This document shows, piece after piece, positions 28,949-37,816 of a DNA stretch of 64,000 nt. The stretch covers positions 62,001-126,000 of the forward strand of contig JAGRNT010000008.1 of assembly GCA_020440605.1 (NCBI GenBank), in the 5' to 3' direction. The notes beneath the pieces are model-generated. The model saw only the letters and a list, made by a program, of their open reading frames with translations. It did no database searches and was not told where the DNA came from. The position numbers and the translations under genes are program-made. Positions within the stretch are counted from its first letter, which is position 1, and each line of letters begins with the position of its first letter. The DNA is from a bacterium. GTDB lineage: Bacteria; 4484-113; JAFGCY01.

Positions 28949-30775
28949 GTGGAGCTGTCCGGGTATTTCAGCAGGTTCAGACTGTTCAGGGAACTGGGGG
29001 AGCTGCTTCGCAACCGCAATATCCGGCTTTCAGACAACTTCTACCTGAACCTGCTGGCCGTGGCCACGGGCATCATCGTCGGCCTGCTGGTCTATGCCTG
29101 GAGCTGGTTCCTGGAGCTGGGCAACGGCTTCCTGCGCGGTGACGGGGACTTCCCGCAGTGGTCCGTGATCGCCGGCCTGCCCTGGCTCGTGCTGCTGCTG
29201 CCGCCGCTCGGCGGCCTGCTGGTGGGCATCCTGTTCCGGCACTGGGGCCGCCACCGCCGCTTCCGCGGGGTCAGCGCCGTGATCGAAAGCGTGGCGCGCC
29301 GCGGTGGACGCCTGAGCCTGCGCAAGAACAGCGTGGAATTCGTGGGCAGCACCATCGGCATCATCAGCGGGCTCTCCGTCGGACCGGAGGGGCCGATCGT
29401 CTCCGCCGGTTCAACCATCGGCTCCAATGTCTCTCGGATCTTCGGCCTCAGTGCGGCGCGCACCCGCGTACTGCTGGCCAGTGGGGCCGCGGCCGGCATC
29501 AGCGCAGTGTTCAATGCCCCGATCGCCGGCTTCTTCTTCGCACTCGAACTGATCCTCGGCGACTTCTCCAAGAAGGCCGTCGCCGCCATCGTGCTGGCCA
29601 GCGTCAGCGCCAATGTGACGATGCTCGGGCTGATGGGCGAGCGCCGCATCTATGAAGTGGAGAACTACGGCAAGGTCCCGCTCACGGAGATGTGGATCTT
29701 CGTGGTGCTCGGCCTGGTCTGCGGACTGGTGGCGGTGGGCTTCGCGGAATGCCTGCACTGGCTGGAGAACCGCTTCAACAACTGGCGGATCCTGCCTCAG
29801 CTCAAGCCGATGATCGGCGGCCTGCTGGTCTCGCTCTCCGCCGTGTTCTTCCCCGAGGTGATGGGTACCGGCCACGATGTGGTGGAAAGCCTGATCAACG
29901 GCACGGCGCTACCGGAGGCGGAACTGCTGAGCGCCGTCAACTGGCTGAGCCCCGTGCCCTTCCTGCTGCTGCTCTGCCTGTTCAAGGTGCTGGCCACCTC
30001 CGTCACGCTCGGCAGCGGGGCGGCGGGCGGCAAGTTCGCGCCCTCACTGTTCATGGGGGCCACGCTCGGCGGCGCCTTCGGCCTGCTGGTGGCGGGTTCG
30101 CAGCACTACGGCTCCAGTGAGCCCGGGGTCTATGCCATCGTGGGCATGGCCACGATCTTCGGCAGCATTGCCCAGGCGCCGCTCTCCGTGGTGCTGATGG
30201 TCTTCGAGATGAGTGGCAACTACACCCTGATCCTGCCGATGCTGCTGGCCGGCACGCTCAGCCAGGTGATGTTCTACTCGATCCGCAAGAAGGGCGTGTT
30301 CACCCACAAGCTGGCCAAGCTCGGCGTGCAGTTCGGACGCGGCAAGGACCTGAACATCCTCGAAGCCATCCCGGTCACGCGCGCCATGCACCGCGGCGTG
30401 GAGACCATCGTCAAGGACACCCCGCTCGCCGAGGTGCGCGGGATCTTCGAGGACAGCCAGCACCACGGCTTCCCGGTGGTTGACACGGACGGCATGCTCT
30501 GCGGGATGGTCACGACGAGTGATCTCTCGAGCCATGCCGACGAGGCGGCGGATGCCAGCGTCTATGCGATCTGCAGCCACAAGCTGTTCTACCTGAAGCA
30601 TACCGACAACTGCCATACGGCGATCGCGATGCTGGAGGACAACCACATCGGGCGCATCCCGGTGCTGGACCGCGAGGGCCGGCCCTACGGCATCATCACG
30701 CGCTCCGACATCATCGGGGCCTACAAGCTGGCCCTGCAGATCCGCCGCGAGGAACTGGAACAGGAAGACGGGTAG
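28949..30775 (+). CDS. ClC-family chloride channel/antiporter with CBS pair
   Basis: A 608-residue ClC protein. About residues 30-445 form the membrane domain with the signatures GLSVGPEGPIVSAGSTIGS (GxEGP, gating Glu retained) and GSGAAGGKFAPSLFMGATLG (GxFAP). The C-terminal 150 residues hold two CBS domains (TPLAEVRGIFEDSQHHGFPV and TAIAMLEDNHIGRIPVLDRE), which usually bind adenine nucleotides. The gating Glu suggests proton-coupled exchange, though channels also keep it. GTG at 28949 is chosen from the TACAAT box and the short N-terminal helix. Confidence 0.93.
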   Translation: MELSGYFSRFRLFRELGELLRNRNIRLSDNFYLNLLAVATGIIVGLLVYAWSWFLELGNGFLRGDGDFPQWSVIAGLPWLVLLLPPLGGLLVGILFRHWGRHRRFRGVSAVIESVARRGGRLSLRKNSVEFVGSTIGIISGLSVGPEGPIVSAGSTIGSNVSRIFGLSAARTRVLLASGAAAGISAVFNAPIAGFFFALELILGDFSKKAVAAIVLASVSANVTMLGLMGERRIYEVENYGKVPLTEMWIFVVLGLVCGLVAVGFAECLHWLENRFNNWRILPQLKPMIGGLLVSLSAVFFPEVMGTGHDVVESLINGTALPEAELLSAVNWLSPVPFLLLLCLFKVLATSVTLGSGAAGGKFAPSLFMGATLGGAFGLLVAGSQHYGSSEPGVYAIVGMATIFGSIAQAPLSVVLMVFEMSGNYTLILPMLLAGTLSQVMFYSIRKKGVFTHKLAKLGVQFGRGKDLNILEAIPVTRAMHRGVETIVKDTPLAEVRGIFEDSQHHGFPVVDTDGMLCGMVTTSDLSSHADEAADASVYAICSHKLFYLKHTDNCHTAIAMLEDNHIGRIPVLDREGRPYGIITRSDIIGAYKLALQIRREELEQEDG

Positions 30776-30781
30776 CGGGGC

Positions 30782-30885
30782 GTGGAGGTCAGCTGTAAAG
30801 CCGACAAGGAGGTCAGCTGTAAAGCTGACAAGGAGGTCACCCGTCAGGGTGACAATATGCTCACCCGTCAGAGTGACAACACGCA
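30782..30885. repeat. REP array, left side of the RAYT gene
   Basis: Four hairpins in series: GTCAGCT-GTAA-AGCCGAC (one mismatch), GTCAGCT-GTAA-AGCTGAC (30812-30829), GTCACCC-GTCA-GGGTGAC (30836-30853) and a decayed CTCACCC-GTCA-GAGTGAC. The first three are preceded by GGAG. The array is the reverse complement of the array at 31628. The interval 30886-30976 has no gene. Confidence 0.8.
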
Positions 30886-30976
30886 GCGCCGGCCTTTCGA
30901 CATGCTGAAAATCTCCCCAAATCAAGAGTTCCGCCACTCAGTATTTACATATCTTGCCTAATTAAGTTATTAATGT

Positions 30977-30982
30977 TATATT
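30977..30982 (+). promoter_or_regulatory. Leaderless-type -10 box of the RAYT gene
   Basis: TATATT ends 6 nt before the ATG at 30989. Confidence 0.5.
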
Positions 30983-30988
30983 CGAAAA

Positions 30989-31588
30989 ATGACATATAAG
31001 CAATCCCGGGGTTTCTACAAACACGGAAACCTGCCGCATCTGGATCTGCCTGGAGCTGTGCAGTTCCTGAGTATCGTCATGGCTGACGCTGCCCCGAAGA
31101 AGCAACAAATTCGGCGCATAAGCTCTGAGTTCCAATCAGGCATCGAAATCATCCATGCCATTGACTGCGAAGTGGACGGAAACAGCGGTAGCTGTCTGCT
31201 GAAGCATGAGCACTATGCAAGCTGCGTGGTGGATTCCATTTTCAGAACATCCACAGATGGACAGCACAATCCCCTGGCCTGGGTAATCATGCCGAATCAT
31301 TTGCACCTGCTGACACGCGTGAACCAGGAATCAGACATAGGAAGAATAGTCAACAGACTGAAATCCGGCTCAGCAACAAGCATCAATCGCCTGCGCGGCA
31401 GCAGCGGGAAATTCTGGCAAAGGGGCTATTTCGACAGGATGATCCGGAGTGATGATCAGTTGTGGCGAACCATCGACTACATCCATAACAATCCAGTTGA
31501 GGCAGGGCTGGTCAGCGATCCACAGCACTGGAAAATGAGCAGCATCCACGGATTCAGCCGGGAAGCCGTGCTGGAGAAACTTCGCTGA
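30989..31588 (+). CDS. REP-associated tyrosine transposase (RAYT, Y1/HUH type)
   Basis: A 199-residue TnpA-REP protein. The HUH motif is in VIMPNHLHLLTR (His104 and His106), and the catalytic Tyr147 is in FWQRGYFDRMIR. The family tail YIHNNPVEAGLV is at 164-175. RAYTs are single-strand nickases thought to move or copy REP hairpins and are usually single copy and domesticated. This one is intact and sits between two inverted arrays of matching hairpins, its presumed substrates. It is AT-richer than the surrounding genes, suggesting later arrival. Confidence 0.93.
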   Translation: MTYKQSRGFYKHGNLPHLDLPGAVQFLSIVMADAAPKKQQIRRISSEFQSGIEIIHAIDCEVDGNSGSCLLKHEHYASCVVDSIFRTSTDGQHNPLAWVIMPNHLHLLTRVNQESDIGRIVNRLKSGSATSINRLRGSSGKFWQRGYFDRMIRSDDQLWRTIDYIHNNPVEAGLVSDPQHWKMSSIHGFSREAVLEKLR

Positions 31589-31627
31589 TCGGAGGTTAAT
31601 GAAGCCTGACGGAAGGGCAAAGCTGCA

Positions 31628-31782
31628 TTGTCACCCTCGCGGGTGACCTCCCTGTCAGCTTGACAGCTGACCTCCGCCGCATTGTCACCCTCGCGGGTGA
31701 CCTCCTTGTCGGCTTGACAGCTGACCTCCGCTGCATTGTCACCCTTACGGGTGACCTCCTTGTCGGCTTGACAGCTGACCTC
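31628..31782. repeat. REP array, right side of the RAYT gene
   Basis: Six hairpins alternate: three of GTCACCC...GGGTGAC (loops TCGC, TCGC and TTAC) and three of GTC(A/G)GCT-TGAC-AGCTGAC. Each is followed by CTCC, the complement of the GGAG tag on the left side. The array is in inverted orientation relative to 30782-30885. Confidence 0.82.
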
Positions 31783-31788
31783 CCACCG

Positions 31789-31819
31789 AAAAAAAAGCCC
31801 CCCGCCGTGGCGGGGGGCT
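31789..31819 (-). terminator. Rho-independent terminator of the cohesin-like/dockerin gene
   Basis: AGCCCCCCGCC / GGCGGGGGGCT (31796-31819) form an 11-bp stem. On the minus strand it is followed by a run of eight T, downstream of the gene ending at 31882. Confidence 0.85.
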
Positions 31820-31881
31820 CCATGCTGTTCGGTGCAGCGGACCGCGGGAAGCGCTCCCGCAGCCTGATTTGTCAACCGGCC

Positions 31882-33543
31882 TTATTCAGGCAGGTTCTCC
31901 GCAGCCACGTAGACGTCGTTGCTGTTGTTGAGCTCGGCGTCCTGGGCGAACACGAAGGTGTTGGTGAAGTTGGGCTCGAAGGTCGCGGTACCCGGAGTGC
32001 TCCAGCCGTTGGTCACCATGAAGGGAATGTCCGCGCCCCAGGTCAGGGTGTTGACATCGATCACGTCACCGCTGCCGTCATTCATGGAGTTGGCGATGAA
32101 GCTGAACTCCGTGCTGCCGTCGGTGTTGAAGGAATTGGTGGCGATGATGTAGGCGGTCTCGGTGGTCGCACCGTCACCGGTCACCGTGCTCCAGTCAGTG
32201 TCGGCCGGGTCAGTGAAGATGAACAGGCCGGCCGGGGCGATCTGGATGCTGAAGCTCAGGTTGTTGGTGGCAACGCCGTTCACGAGCGCGGAGACGGTGA
32301 AGCTGGTCTCGGTGTTGTTGAAGCTCACCACGCCGGTGGCCTGGTCGATGTTGCTGTTGGCACCGGCCGGGTTGGTGGAGATCGTCACGCCGGCATCGCC
32401 GGTGACCACGCCGCCACCGTCATTGGGGGAGGCAGTCACCTCGAAGGTGAAGTCACCGGTGGCCTGGGCCAGGCTCGTGATCACGAAGGGATCAGCACCG
32501 GTGCCGGTACCGCCGCCGTCGGGGGTCGGGTTGAGCAGCTCGATGCCGGGCTTGGCATTCGGGTCACCGCCAACGGTATCGCTGGGTGTGCCCAGCTCGC
32601 TGGCGGCACTGACGCCACGCACCCAGTACTCGTCAGCGGCATTGGGGGAAGCAACCGTGTAGCTGAACTTCTTGCGCTGCACATTGGTGCCGGTCGCGGC
32701 ACTGAAGGCAACGGTATCCAGCGCGGAAACGACATCCGGGTCGCCACCGCTGGGCTTGTCAGCGGAGTTGCCGGCATAGACGTTGTAACCGCCGTTGCAG
32801 GAGTTGCCGAAGTTCACACCGATCGGGGTGATGTCAGCAAGGGTGATCAGGCCGTTCTTGTCACCGTCAACCACGCTCAGCGAATCCATGAAGGTTGCGC
32901 CGGAGGCGTCCTTGTTGAGGTTGATGCCGAGCGGAGTCAGATCGGAGATGCCGACCTCACCGTTCTGGTCATAGTCAGCCGGGTTGTTGTACCACCACTC
33001 CAGCAGGTCAGTGCCGTCAAAGGTGATCTCAAGGGCACCGCCCGCCGGGCTGGTGTTGACCTTGCTGGTCTCACGGATCAGCGGGGTCCCCGCCTTGCGG
33101 AAGTTGACAACGGCCAGCACGCCGTCGCCGCTGAAGCCGCTGTGCCAGTCCGGATTGGCAACCATCTGGCCGCTGGTGACGGAGCCGCGGTCCTTGAGAT
33201 AAGTCAGGGACAGACGGTCGGCATCATCAGCGATCCCCTCGCTGTAGTGCACACCCATCGGGCGGAGCTGGTCAGCGTCGTACTCCATCTCGAAGTACAG
33301 GGCCTTCAGGTCAGCGGCGCCGTAGGCGTTGACGCTGACCATGACATCCGTGTCCGTCTCCTCGGTGGTCAGGAAGTAACCCTCCACGGAGGAACCGTTG
33401 AAGTAACTGTCTTCCAGGACGTTCAGTGTGAAGGCGTCAACTTCCCGCTCGGGGCTGCTGTTGCCAACATTGAGGGTGCTGCAGGATGCGCTCAGAACGA
33501 GAGCAAACGTGAGCACCGCGCTTAACCAGTACCTTTTCAGCAT
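31882..33543 (-). CDS. Lipoprotein with cohesin-like and dockerin-like domains
   Basis: A 553-residue exported protein. The signal peptide is MLKRYWLSAVLTFALVLSAS with Cys21 (LSASC), a weak lipobox. Residues about 35-170 form a beta domain (DVMVSVNAYGAADLKALYFE, MEYDADQLRPMGVHYSEG, GSVTSGQMVANPDWHSGFSG) whose pattern resembles a cohesin. Two dockerin-type loops follow: DYDQNGEVGISDLTPLGINL and DGDKNGLITLADITPIGVNF. A fibronectin-like stretch and an Asn/Thr-rich beta region extend to the end. A GAGG ribosome-binding site precedes the ATG. Cohesin-like and dockerin-like parts in one protein suggest calcium-dependent self-assembly or binding to the other dockerin proteins here. Confidence 0.75.
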   Translation of the reverse strand: MLKRYWLSAVLTFALVLSASCSTLNVGNSSPEREVDAFTLNVLEDSYFNGSSVEGYFLTTEETDTDVMVSVNAYGAADLKALYFEMEYDADQLRPMGVHYSEGIADDADRLSLTYLKDRGSVTSGQMVANPDWHSGFSGDGVLAVVNFRKAGTPLIRETSKVNTSPAGGALEITFDGTDLLEWWYNNPADYDQNGEVGISDLTPLGINLNKDASGATFMDSLSVVDGDKNGLITLADITPIGVNFGNSCNGGYNVYAGNSADKPSGGDPDVVSALDTVAFSAATGTNVQRKKFSYTVASPNAADEYWVRGVSAASELGTPSDTVGGDPNAKPGIELLNPTPDGGGTGTGADPFVITSLAQATGDFTFEVTASPNDGGGVVTGDAGVTISTNPAGANSNIDQATGVVSFNNTETSFTVSALVNGVATNNLSFSIQIAPAGLFIFTDPADTDWSTVTGDGATTETAYIIATNSFNTDGSTEFSFIANSMNDGSGDVIDVNTLTWGADIPFMVTNGWSTPGTATFEPNFTNTFVFAQDAELNNSNDVYVAAENLPE

Positions 33544-33840
33544 GGTCCTACCTCAGATTTGTAATATCTACGGGAGCATAATAGTCGCAGGACTCAGCCG
33601 GGTCAAGCAAGGCCTGACCGAATCCGTCCTCTCCACATCCCAGCGGATCGGAGGATCTGCTCCATATACCCCAAGCTGTCGGTCGCGACCACGGCCGGCC
33701 CGCGACCCGTGTCCATTTTAACCGAGATTTGCGCTTTGCATAGCTCATTCAGCAAATCACTGTGTGACATGGCGGGACAATACCGTTCGTCAGAAAGCAG
33801 CTGTGCGGGCATTCCAGCCGGTTTTCCTGACCTTTATTGT

Positions 33841-33846
33841 TATAAT
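33841..33846 (+). promoter_or_regulatory. Perfect TATAAT box before miaB
   Basis: TATAAT is followed, after exactly 6 nt, by an in-frame ATC (33853) where other genes here have ATG or GTG. It is part of the evidence for the unusual miaB start. Confidence 0.55.
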
Positions 33847-33852
33847 GTCCTG

Positions 33853-35196
33853 ATCAGCACCAGGGCGGATAGATTCACGTATTTCTCCCGGGTCTTCGGC
33901 TGCCAGATGAACGTGGCGGACGTGGACGACATCTCCGCGCGGCTCAATGCCTACGGCGGCCGCCGCGTTGAGACGCCGGAGGAAGCCGACCTCGTGATGG
34001 TCAACACCTGCATGGTGCGCAAGAAGGCCGAGGACAAGGCCATGAGCTTCTTCGGCGGGCTGAAGCACACCCTGAACCCGCAGGGCCGCAGGCCCTTCAT
34101 CGTGGCCATGGGCTGCGTGATCCCCCGCAACCAGAAGAAGATCTCCGAGACCTACCCGCACATCGACCTGCTGGTGAACTACTCCGACCCGGATCTCGTG
34201 CTCAGCCAGCTGATGGAGCAGTTCGAGCTGCTCAGCAGTGCCGCGCTGGATGACGAATTCTCCCCGGCGATGACCACGAGCATCGGCACCCAGAACTTCG
34301 TGACGGCGATCCGCGGCTGCAACCACCGCTGCAGCTTCTGCGTGGTGCCCTGGGCGCGCGGTCCGCAGCGCGATGAACCGATTGCGAAGATCGTCGAGGA
34401 GGCCCAGGCGCATGAGCTGCGCGGAGCCCCGGATGTGACGATCCTCGGCCAGAGCATCATGGCCTACGGCAGGAGCAGCGGGGACGGCAGCCAGCGCTTC
34501 ATCGAAATGATGGAGGCCGTGCTGGAGAATACGAGCTTCCCCTGGGTGCGCTTCCTCACGAGCCTGGCCTGCGACATGACGGATGAGATCTGCGAGCGGA
34601 TCATCGCGCACCCGCGCATCACGCCGCTGCTGCACCTGCCGATCCAGAGCGGCTCTGACAGGGTGCTCACGGACATGAAGCGCAAGCATGACGTGGCAAC
34701 CTACAAGCGCATGGTGGCCAAAGCGCGTGCAGTCAGACCGGACCTCTACCTGACCACGGACATCCTCGTCGGCTTCCCCACGGAGACGGAGGCCGACTAC
34801 CGCGAGACCTATGCCCTGATGGAGGAGATCGGCTTCGACGATGCCTTCATGTTCGCCTACAGCGAGCGGCCCGGCACCCACAGTGCGCGGCACTTCCCGG
34901 ATGTCCTGAGCCGCGAGGTGAAGATCCGCCGGCTCTCCGAGATCATCGAGCTGCAGAGGAAGACCTCCGCCGAGCGCAGCCTGCGCTACATCGGGCAGGA
35001 GCTGGAGATCATCATCGAGGCGGTTAATCCTGACGGGGCAATCGGTCGAACATCATTCAACAAGCCCGTATATATGCCGAAAACGGATAAGGCGGTGGGG
35101 GAATACTCCCGCGCCCTGATCCGCGGTGTGCGGGTCAGCGCCTTCACGGGCGAGGAAATCAGCGTAGCGCATGAAGCAGTACCGGCCAGAGTTTGA
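33853..35196 (+). CDS. miaB: MiaB-type tRNA methylthiotransferase (start codon unusual)
   Basis: A radical-SAM methylthiotransferase of about 447 residues that adds methylthio to N6-isopentenyladenosine-37 in tRNA. The N-terminal cluster cysteines are in FGCQMN, VNTCMV and AMGCV. The SAM cluster is CNHRCSFC, inside RGCNHRCSFCVVPWARG. Other signatures are GQSIMAYG, LLHLPIQSGSDRVL and DILVGFPTETEADY, and a TRAM domain ends the protein. The frame has no ATG, GTG or TTG between 33841 and the FGCQMN motif. The nearest canonical start is GTG 33709, which would add an unusual 48-residue extension. The spacing from TATAAT fits a leaderless start at ATC 33853; CTG 33850 is an alternative. Confidence 0.85.
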   Translation: MSTRADRFTYFSRVFGCQMNVADVDDISARLNAYGGRRVETPEEADLVMVNTCMVRKKAEDKAMSFFGGLKHTLNPQGRRPFIVAMGCVIPRNQKKISETYPHIDLLVNYSDPDLVLSQLMEQFELLSSAALDDEFSPAMTTSIGTQNFVTAIRGCNHRCSFCVVPWARGPQRDEPIAKIVEEAQAHELRGAPDVTILGQSIMAYGRSSGDGSQRFIEMMEAVLENTSFPWVRFLTSLACDMTDEICERIIAHPRITPLLHLPIQSGSDRVLTDMKRKHDVATYKRMVAKARAVRPDLYLTTDILVGFPTETEADYRETYALMEEIGFDDAFMFAYSERPGTHSARHFPDVLSREVKIRRLSEIIELQRKTSAERSLRYIGQELEIIIEAVNPDGAIGRTSFNKPVYMPKTDKAVGEYSRALIRGVRVSAFTGEEISVAHEAVPARV

Positions 35197-36763
35197 ACTG
35201 AAGCGTCCCGCGCCCTTCCCGGTCTACCCGGAGGACGGCCGGCGCGTCTGGCTGGAACGCTGCCGCAACCTGAGCATCCTGCTGCTGCTGGCCGCCGTAT
35301 TGGTTCCCTCAGTCTCACGACCCTTCAGCCCGCTGACGATCCCGGTCTACTACGACCGCGTGGATCTCACGCAGCGCAGCCCGGTGGCGATCAACCTCGA
35401 CCTGCCGAAGGGGAAGTATGAGGTCTCACCGGCGGGGCTGGGCTACTTCGACGACAAGGGCCGCTTCATCTACACGGCGGACGTCACGCGCGGCCTGATC
35501 TACGGTCGCAGCCGGCGCGGGGTGGTTGCCATCGAACTCAGCGCCCCGCAGCGCGAGCCGGTCTACATGGAGGAGCGCATCGAGCGCATCCGCCAGCGCG
35601 TCAGCGACATCAACGACATCAAGAACCGCCTGCGCCTGCGCCGCCTCAGCTTCGAGGAGGGCCGCAATGCCTTCGAGGAGGGCGTGGACGGGATCTGGAA
35701 TGCCAACGCCGCGGACAGCGGCCTGCCGCCCGTGGGCAGCCTGGCCGGGGCCCTGGCCGGCAAGTACAGCGGGCATGAGCTGGAGGCCGCGCGCGTGCTG
35801 AGCGAGCGCAGCTACAACATCGCCGAGCAGAAGCAGCTCTGGTATGAAAGCCAGTTCGCGAGGCTGGACCTGCTGCTGGAGCAGTTCGACCTGCAGCTCG
35901 GTCTGGCCCAGCTGCCGCGCCAGCAGTTCGACGAGCTGGTCAGCCTCGGTGACGAGCGCCTGGTGCGCGAGACGATGCTCGGTGAGATCGAGCGCCTGCG
36001 CACGGCCTGGCAGGCCCGCCGCGGCGTGCTGGATCTCGAGCTGGCCAGCGACCTGCAGCTTGTCAGCGCGGGCAGCAATGCCGGCGGGATCGGCAGCCTG
36101 GCGGCACCTTCAAGTCTGACAACACCGCTCTTCCCGGCGGAGGGCTTCACCGGCAACGCTCCGGACAGCCTGCTGGTTCAGAGCCTGGCCGAGACCCGCA
36201 CGCGCGTGGCCGATGCCGAGAAGCAGATGATCCAGCGCGGCCTCACGAAGCTCGAGGATGCCTCGCGGCATGTGCAGGCCGGCGTGCTGCCGAGCTGGAC
36301 GGAGGTCCGCGAGATCGAGGTCGACCCGGTGCGTCTCGAGCTGCCGGCCATCGAGGAGCTGGACCTCTTCGCCCGCGTCGGCGATTCCAGCGTGGATCCG
36401 CAGCAGGCCCGCGACCTGCTGCTGGAGCTCAACCGCAGCTTCGAGGCTGACATCAGCCGCGACATGGGCAACAGCCCGGGTTCGAGCTGGAGTGACGAAG
36501 ATGACGGCAGTGCCCTGGAAAGCCATGAACTGGCCTACGGCCTGCTGGCCGTTGACAGCAGCAAGCACGGTCTGGCAACGCCCGGCCAGGGGCGGCTGCA
36601 GCTGCCGCAGCTGCTGGAGGACATCCTCCAGAGCCCGCAGGGCTACGATGTCTCGCAGTACGAGCTCGGTTACCTGCGCTTCATGAAGTGGTACGCCGAA
36701 CTCGATCCTGACGACGAGTACCGCCCGCTCGGGGCATCACCGCGCCGCAATTTCGGGAAGTAA
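35171..36763 (+). CDS. Membrane-anchored protein of unknown function, coupled to miaB
   Basis: A 530-residue protein whose ATG lies 26 nt inside the end of miaB, so translation is coupled. A short cytoplasmic N-terminus is followed by a transmembrane segment near residues 34-50 (LSILLLLAAVLVPSV), a beta region (TIPVYYDRVDLTQRSPVAIN, GKYEVSPAGLGYFDDKGRFI) and long Arg/Glu-rich helices likely to form coiled coils (residues about 125-300, with ERIERIRQRVSDINDIKNRL). The C-terminal 150 residues are acidic. No family recognised. The coupling need not mean a role in tRNA modification. Confidence 0.78.
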   Translation: MKQYRPEFELKRPAPFPVYPEDGRRVWLERCRNLSILLLLAAVLVPSVSRPFSPLTIPVYYDRVDLTQRSPVAINLDLPKGKYEVSPAGLGYFDDKGRFIYTADVTRGLIYGRSRRGVVAIELSAPQREPVYMEERIERIRQRVSDINDIKNRLRLRRLSFEEGRNAFEEGVDGIWNANAADSGLPPVGSLAGALAGKYSGHELEAARVLSERSYNIAEQKQLWYESQFARLDLLLEQFDLQLGLAQLPRQQFDELVSLGDERLVRETMLGEIERLRTAWQARRGVLDLELASDLQLVSAGSNAGGIGSLAAPSSLTTPLFPAEGFTGNAPDSLLVQSLAETRTRVADAEKQMIQRGLTKLEDASRHVQAGVLPSWTEVREIEVDPVRLELPAIEELDLFARVGDSSVDPQQARDLLLELNRSFEADISRDMGNSPGSSWSDEDDGSALESHELAYGLLAVDSSKHGLATPGQGRLQLPQLLEDILQSPQGYDVSQYELGYLRFMKWYAELDPDDEYRPLGASPRRNFGK

Positions 36764-36790
36764 CGGAGGTCAGGCAGTTGCCTGGCGAGG
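36764..36790. repeat. Isolated REP-like hairpin
   Basis: GGAG is followed by GTCAGGCA-GT-TGCCTGGC (one mismatch), the same layout as the REP units at 30782. A similar hairpin, GCCAGG...CCTGGC after GGAG, is near 37714-37738. Confidence 0.45.
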
Positions 36791-36894
36791 AAGTGGGAGT
36801 TGGGTTGTCGGGTGTCGAGGAAATCCGCTAAGCCAAAAAAGATCTTAATTGGTACATGCCGGCTATCAATGGATACCCAACCAGGCAAGCGATT

Positions 36895-37191
36895 TCATTT
36901 TCCAGCTGGCAGGGAAGAACTTTCGACCAAGAGGGCCCCGGCACTGTTCTGCCCGGCCCTGAAAACCGCATCAGCACTCCAGTCAATCCCGTCCGGCCAG
37001 CGCAGGGCATAGCCGCCTTCGGCCTTGCGGCAGCTGGTTGCATACGCAGGATCAGCGAGCTTCTCAAAGACAGTTCCCCGTTTGGCGAACTGTTTCCACT
37101 GAACAAGCACTACCGCACCGGAACTGAAGCTCACCTTGGACACTCCTTCCGCCACCTTGTTGACATGTTCAATTCTCAGCATTTCACCCAT
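36895..37191 (-). CDS. DUF2442-like small protein
   Basis: A protein of about 98 residues (ATG at 37191, or 37182). It has the DUF2442 layout: an N-terminal beta region (KVAEGVSKVSFSSGAVVLVQ), then a conserved C-terminal GGYALRWPDGIDWSADAVF. DUF2442 proteins are usually encoded next to a DUF4160 protein in small two-gene modules resembling toxin-antitoxin pairs. No DUF4160 frame is visible here, so it seems an orphan. It lies among non-coding sequence and is AT-richer than its neighbours, suggesting transfer. Confidence 0.6.
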   Translation of the reverse strand: MGEMLRIEHVNKVAEGVSKVSFSSGAVVLVQWKQFAKRGTVFEKLADPAYATSCRKAEGGYALRWPDGIDWSADAVFRAGQNSAGALLVESSSLPAGK

Positions 37192-37287
37192 CAAAGTCCC
37201 CGTGCCATTTCACAGATAAAAAAATCGTACTGCAACCTGCAACCGGGGTCCTGGCTTCTCAGTTGTCAGAATGAATTCTGAGCTCCC

Positions 37288-37686
37288 TCAGTTATCCGGG
37301 TTCGCGTCCCAGAAGCCCTCGAGTCGTTCGCCGGCCGGGCCCTCCAGCTCGTAGCTGCCGAGCATGTTGTTGCCCTCCGGTGCGCCGTCGAACTGCCCCG
37401 TGCGCCCGGTCAGGTCGTCGCTGACCCAGCCCTCCAGCCGGCTGCCGTCGAAGAAGCCCACGAGCTTCATGTCGCGGCCGTTGAGCTGGCCGTCGCCCTC
37501 CATCGCCCCGCTGTCGGCGATCTCCATCTCGAATGAGCCGAGCACGAGCGTCCCCGTGTCATCCAGGAACTGCCCGATGTAGTCGCCCTGGCCACTGCCG
37601 GCGGGCAGGGGCATGGCCACGCTGCCGGGACAGGCGGAAAGCAGCCCGGCCACAGCCAGAAGCAGGATGATCAGCGTGATGCGCAT
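37288..37686 (-). CDS. Small lipoprotein of unknown function
   Basis: A 132-residue lipoprotein: MRITLIILLLAVAGLLSAC with lipobox LLSAC. The mature part is a beta-rich repeat of the form GDYIGQFLDDTGTLVLGSFE, DGQLNGRDMKLVGFFDGSRL and GRTGQFDGAPEGNNMLGSYE, reminiscent of small calycin- or transferrin-binding-like beta sheets. The start at 37686 is chosen because TATAAT ends 7 nt upstream on the minus strand. The alternative ATG at 37695 overlaps that box. Function unknown. Confidence 0.7.
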   Translation of the reverse strand: MRITLIILLLAVAGLLSACPGSVAMPLPAGSGQGDYIGQFLDDTGTLVLGSFEMEIADSGAMEGDGQLNGRDMKLVGFFDGSRLEGWVSDDLTGRTGQFDGAPEGNNMLGSYELEGPAGERLEGFWDANPDN

Positions 37687-37693
37687 CAGAAGC

Positions 37694-37699
37694 ATTATA
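37694..37699 (-). promoter_or_regulatory. Leaderless-type -10 box of the lipoprotein gene
   Basis: A perfect TATAAT on the minus strand ends 7 nt before the ATG at 37686. Confidence 0.6.
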
Positions 37700-37816
37700 T
37701 CCGGCTGTGAAGCAGGAGGCCAGGTGGTTAGCCTGGCGTGCGGAAGCAGGAACCGTCCCTGTCTCGCCCAGCGCTGCCTGCCCCCATCTAGCGTACCGAA
37801 TTCTCCCGCCCTCTGA

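Noticed and set aside
31660..33525. 621-residue plus-strand frame
   Set aside because: It is antisense to the cohesin-like/dockerin gene, begins inside the REP array, and has no start signal or family match.
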